Shown: in pieces, positions 8,784-11,661 of the stretch
Numbering within the stretch: the stretch's first letter is position 1
Layout: each line of letters starts with the position of its first letter
Source: Entamoeba invadens IP1
Taxonomy: Eukaryota > Evosea > Mastigamoebida > Endamoebidae
Assembly (NCBI RefSeq): GCF_000330505.1
Contig: NW_004191857.1
Coordinates: 48,682 to 60,342, forward strand
DNA length: 11,661 nt
Direction of reading: 5' to 3'
Translations under genes and position numbers: made by a program
Notes under the pieces: model-generated
Databases searched by the model: none
Told to the model about the DNA's origin: nothing
Seen by the model: the letters and a program-made list of their open reading frames with translations, nothing else

Positions 8784-8817
8784 GGAGGACGTCCTTAATA
8801 GCGGGAGGACGCCCCTA
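8784..8817. repeat. GC-rich 14-bp direct repeat, one copy palindromic
   Basis: GGAGGACGTCCTTA at 8784-8797 recurs as GGAGGACGCCCCTA at 8804-8817, a 20-bp spacing with 12 of 14 positions identical. The first copy contains the perfect 10-bp palindrome AGGACGTCCT (8786-8795). It lies about 180 bp outside the piggyBac right end, so it belongs to the host flank. Function unknown. Confidence 0.6.
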
Positions 8818-8900
8818 AACCACAAATTACCTCCTTCCCTAATATTCCCATATTTCTTCCCCGTGTCCATTTTTTTTCTTTATTTGAATTAAATATATTA

Positions 8901-8969
8901 TATTATTATGTATTATAATAATATATTATTATGTATTATAAAAATATATTATTATGTATTATAATGGAT
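8901..8969. repeat. 23-bp AT-only tandem repeat, three copies
   Basis: Three adjacent 23-bp units at 8901-8923, 8924-8946 and 8947-8969 each begin TATTATTATGTATTATA and differ only in their last few bases. This is a simple minisatellite-like array in non-coding DNA; nothing indicates function. Confidence 0.85.
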
Positions 8970-10000
8970 TATAATATAATATACAATATATATCTAGTAA
9001 TTTGATAAAAACATGAATTTAATTGTTGTTCAGAAATGCTTTTTTTTATTTGTATATAAATAATAAAAAACATATTTGGGTCATGATATTTATTTTGGAA
9101 ATAATTCCACAGTTTTATAGTCGATAAATTGGTAAAAAATATTTTTGTGATAACAAGATGAAAAAAATTATTTTTTACCACAAATGAACAAATAGCTTGG
9201 AAATAATATATATTTTACTTGAAATGATATAACATTTTACCATTTTATTAAGTTGAAAAAAATGCTTAAAAAAGATTAATTTAAAAAAATGATGTTGTTT
9301 TAAGTTAAATAGGAAGACAAGAAGATGGTTTTATTAAAGTTTATTTTAATATATTATTAATTAATTTTTTCGATGCTTTATTTGACTAAATATATATTCC
9401 AAATTCCAAAATGAGTTTGTTTTCATTGTCAATTGATAATTCTTTTTGCACAATTGTATTTAATTTGAACATAAAAATACCAACAAACGGGCTTTTTAAA
9501 GTATTTTTAATTTGTGATTGCATTTGATAAAATTAAGTTGTCCCTCTTAAATAGAGTGTTTTACATAAAAAATAACACTATTTTGTTGTAAATAATTAAA
9601 CAAATTATTGATAAATAAAACAGTCATGTTTTACTTAATTTTTGAAGAGAAAATGAATTAATAACAATGGTTATTGAACTATAAAAAATAGTTTGTTGAA
9701 TTAAGACTAAAATAAAATTTGTTTATTAAAAAACAAGTTTATTTTAAGTGTTAAAAACAATCTTTGTTTTGTGTGTTAAATATTAACTTCGTGTTTCAAA
9801 AAATGTGTTTTTCATTTTGATAGACAATCCAAACAATATTTGCTTCTTATTTTTTCGACCAAAATATTTATTTTATTTTACATTGAAAAAAATCCATTTT
9901 ATAAATATAAAATGAAACAAACCAAAAATACAATGAAAAAACACAATATAAATAGATAATCTGTAAAAATATTTGACAAAGATTAATAATTGAAATAATT

Positions 10001-10910
10001 ATGCCTCTTGGAGAAACGTTTTCAGTTTCCCCAAGAGGAGAGGAAGGGAAGAAAGCCCAGATATGAAGCGAAAACGAAGGACTAAACATATAGCAGGAGT
10101 GACCTAGAAAAGGCTAGAGTTAAACTGTTGGAACCCGAAAGATTGTGACCTATGCTTGTGGTGTTTGAAACCGAAGGAAACTTTGGTAGAAGGACTAAGG
10201 AGTGTTACCGTGCAAATTACTTGCAATATATGAGTATAGGGGCGACAGACTAATCGAACTATCTAGTAGCTGGTTCCACCTGAATATTCCCTTAGGAAGG
10301 TTGAAGTGAGAAAGTAGTGAAGATTGGTAAAGATAATGATTGGATGTAATGGAGAGCTTGACTTTTCAACATTTTAACAAACTATGAATAGTCGAGATAT
10401 CCTAAACGATAAACATTTATTAGGAGTGAGCATATGCGGACTTCAAATCGGCCAAGTCTGGTAAGCAGGACTGGCGATGCGGGATGAACCGAACATACAG
10501 ATAAAGTATCCAAGTCTTGCATGAGGAGAACCATAAAAGGGGTTCATTCACATTGAATCCAGGTTGATGGCCATGGAAGTTGGAAATCGCTAAGGAGTGT
10601 GTAACAACTCACCGATCGAATGGATAAGCCTGAAAATGGAAGGTATTATAATGAGAGAAGTGATATTGTATCCTTGTGGAGGCTGAGGCACACGAGGAGT
10701 AAGGAAATGCATGGTGTCAAGAATACGTGAGTGATAAAGGCAGAGAAGTAATTTCTATTGAAACAGACTTGAGTACAGATCTTGGTGGAAGTAGCAAATA
10801 CTTAGAAGAGGAAAAAATATCTAAGGACTGAAGAGGAGAAAGGTTCCTAGACAACATTAATTGGAATAGGGTGAATCGATCCTAAAAGACAAACGGGGAA
10901 ATGCAAGAAT
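10001..10910 (+). rRNA. Partial large-subunit (28S-like) rRNA, probably a pseudogene fragment
   Basis: The segment follows eukaryotic LSU rRNA order across roughly domain II into the start of domain III. Landmarks: ACCCGAAAGAT (10133-10143), GTATAGGGGCGA then GACTAATCGAAC (10234-10259), CTAGTAGCTGGTTCC (10263-10277), GGCGATGCGGGATGAACCG (about 10472-10490), GGCCATGGAAG (10569-10579), the near-universal AAGGAGTGTGTAACAACTC (about 10593-10611), CCTGAAAATGG, GATCTTGGTGG (10778-10788) and CGATCCTAAAAGA (10877-10889). The left edge is fuzzy: a hairpin-forming stretch at about 10004-10038 may match the helix before ACCCGAAAG. The 5' part, the 3' half, 5.8S, 18S and spacers are absent on both sides. 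Some normally invariant positions differ, for example GATTGTGACC where GATGGTGAAC is expected, and AGCCTGAAAA lacking a C. I infer a truncated, decaying copy, although Entamoeba rRNA is itself divergent. Confidence 0.85.
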
Positions 10911-11631
10911 GAACTCATACACAAGGCTTACAAAACAACCATACCCAATGAATATATAAACTTGTACCAAATAGCTAAATCATTTTTAATGTATTAGTTT
11001 ATTATTTAATTGTTTATGATTATAATAGTATAATTTATTTAATTCAAATAATATAGTAAAAGTGTTAGAATTTTTTTATAAAATATATAGTTTCAAGTCT
11101 AGTAAATTTTACTAAAAACCAAACTATATAAATTAATGTTTTTGTATTTTTTTGTCAAATTGGTTTGTTGCAATCAAAAAACCAAAACAGTTCAAATCTA
11201 TACATAATTGATGTTAAAAAAGACTGAATTAATTCTACTCACGAACGTTTTTAATTTTTTGGCGTGAAAAAAATATGATTGTTAACTTTGTTTTGTTTCA
11301 TGGCAAAGTTGAAGTTATAATTTGTGTTGTGTGTATCACGTTTTGACAATTATTATTGTAAATTTTGAACCTCTTTTGATTTATTTGTCATCGTTGGATA
11401 GTTTTAATGTGTTGTGATTTGTTATATTTGGGTTGTTTTTAAAAGGTCTTTAATATTAATTCTATTTTGAAATTCAAATGGTATTTTAAAAAATTGTCAT
11501 TTTAAAATATGTTAATGTTTTGGATATTTTGTTTTTCAAATTGTTATTCTTTTAGTATTTGTATTTATGTTATTGAAATGTTATCTATCCCGATAAATGA
11601 TGTATTTATTGCCTATCATTTTTGGGTAAGA
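10911..11631. other. AT-rich non-coding tail, T-biased toward the right
   Basis: No gene, RNA or clear repeat is visible. From about 11240 the + strand becomes distinctly T- and G-rich with few C residues, a strand skew not seen in the 8607-9999 spacer. No open frame has protein-like composition. Confidence 0.6.
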
Positions 11632-11661
11632 GGGGATCCTCTAGAGTCGACTTGCAGGCAT
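11632..11661. other. Cloning-vector polylinker (pUC type) contamination
   Basis: The last 30 bases begin GGGGATCCTCTAGAGTCGA and continue as the BamHI-XbaI-SalI-PstI-SphI order of the pUC18/19 polylinker, with one mismatch at 11652 (T for C, which destroys the PstI/SalI junction context). The leading GGG is what remains of a SmaI half-site, the usual blunt shotgun cloning site. This is not genomic DNA; the genomic insert ends at about 11631. Confidence 0.95.

Larger units (their letters stand above)
8607..9999. other. AT-rich non-coding region
   Basis: I see no supported gene in this stretch. It is very AT-rich with many A and T homopolymers. Short open frames near 8969-9181 and 9868-10089 on the - strand have low-complexity composition and no recognisable motif. 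Two repeat islands near its left end are listed separately. A pyrimidine-rich patch at about 8811-8872 is GC-richer than its surroundings but has no recognised function. Confidence 0.6.

Noticed and set aside
8901..8969. CRISPR-like array
   Set aside because: The three 23-bp units are adjacent with no spacers and consist of A, T and one G; this is a simple tandem repeat in a eukaryotic spacer.
10004..10038. A strong hairpin (14-bp stem, one mismatch, 7-base loop) as a transcription terminator or transposon end
   Set aside because: It directly adjoins LSU rRNA sequence and its arms resemble the helix expected there, so it is more simply part of the rRNA fragment.
8969..10089. Small - strand open frames as genes (8969-9181, 9868-10089)
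   Set aside because: Low-complexity Phe/Ile/Lys/Tyr-rich products of AT-rich DNA with no motifs; the second overlaps the start of the rRNA fragment.

Overview
This AT-rich eukaryotic window is a graveyard of broken genes and DNA transposons. I see no intact host gene. The HSP70 sequence, the very low GC of the spacers and the co-occurrence of hAT and piggyBac elements suggest an Entamoeba-like amoebozoan (E. invadens or E. moshkovskii would fit). That assignment is inferred from family resemblance only. The last 30 bases match a pUC-type polylinker, so the window ends at the raw end of a Sanger-era shotgun contig.

Layout. (1) 1-858 is AT-rich DNA that may contain the left end of a hAT element. 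(2) 859-3646 encodes a hAT-family transposase on the + strand. It is split into four pieces by three one-base slips, all in A-runs, and its last 569 codons are intact. (3) 3647-4540 holds a 49-bp degenerate repeat, a small GC-rich island with hairpin potential, and unrecognised decayed coding-like sequence. (4) 4541-5879 is an HSP70 pseudogene: 5'-truncated, carrying stops and frameshifts, and missing about 165 internal residues, but ending in the cytosolic EEVD tail. (5) 5943-8602 is a structurally complete piggyBac element with TTAA duplications, 8-bp terminal inverted repeats and asymmetric subterminal repeats. Its transposase (- strand) is inactivated, but the DDD residues and the C-terminal Cys-rich domain can be followed across the breaks. 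(6) 8607-9999 is non-coding and AT-rich, with two short repeat islands. (7) About 10001-10910 is a fragment of the large-subunit rRNA gene without the rest of the rDNA. (8) 10911-11631 is AT-rich sequence, followed by vector.

The most notable observation is that the piggyBac element carries, between its right end and its transposase, a roughly 300-bp HSP70 fragment in the opposite orientation to the transposase. This fragment covers part of what is deleted from the HSP70 pseudogene next door. It looks like host-gene capture by a piggyBac element, or a shared rearrangement history. The transposase also shows an unusual domain order: the acidic, basic-flanked segment normally found at the N-terminus lies between the N-terminal domain and the first catalytic Asp. 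I did not find a new enzymatic or defence system here. The interest lies in transposon structure and rearrangement.
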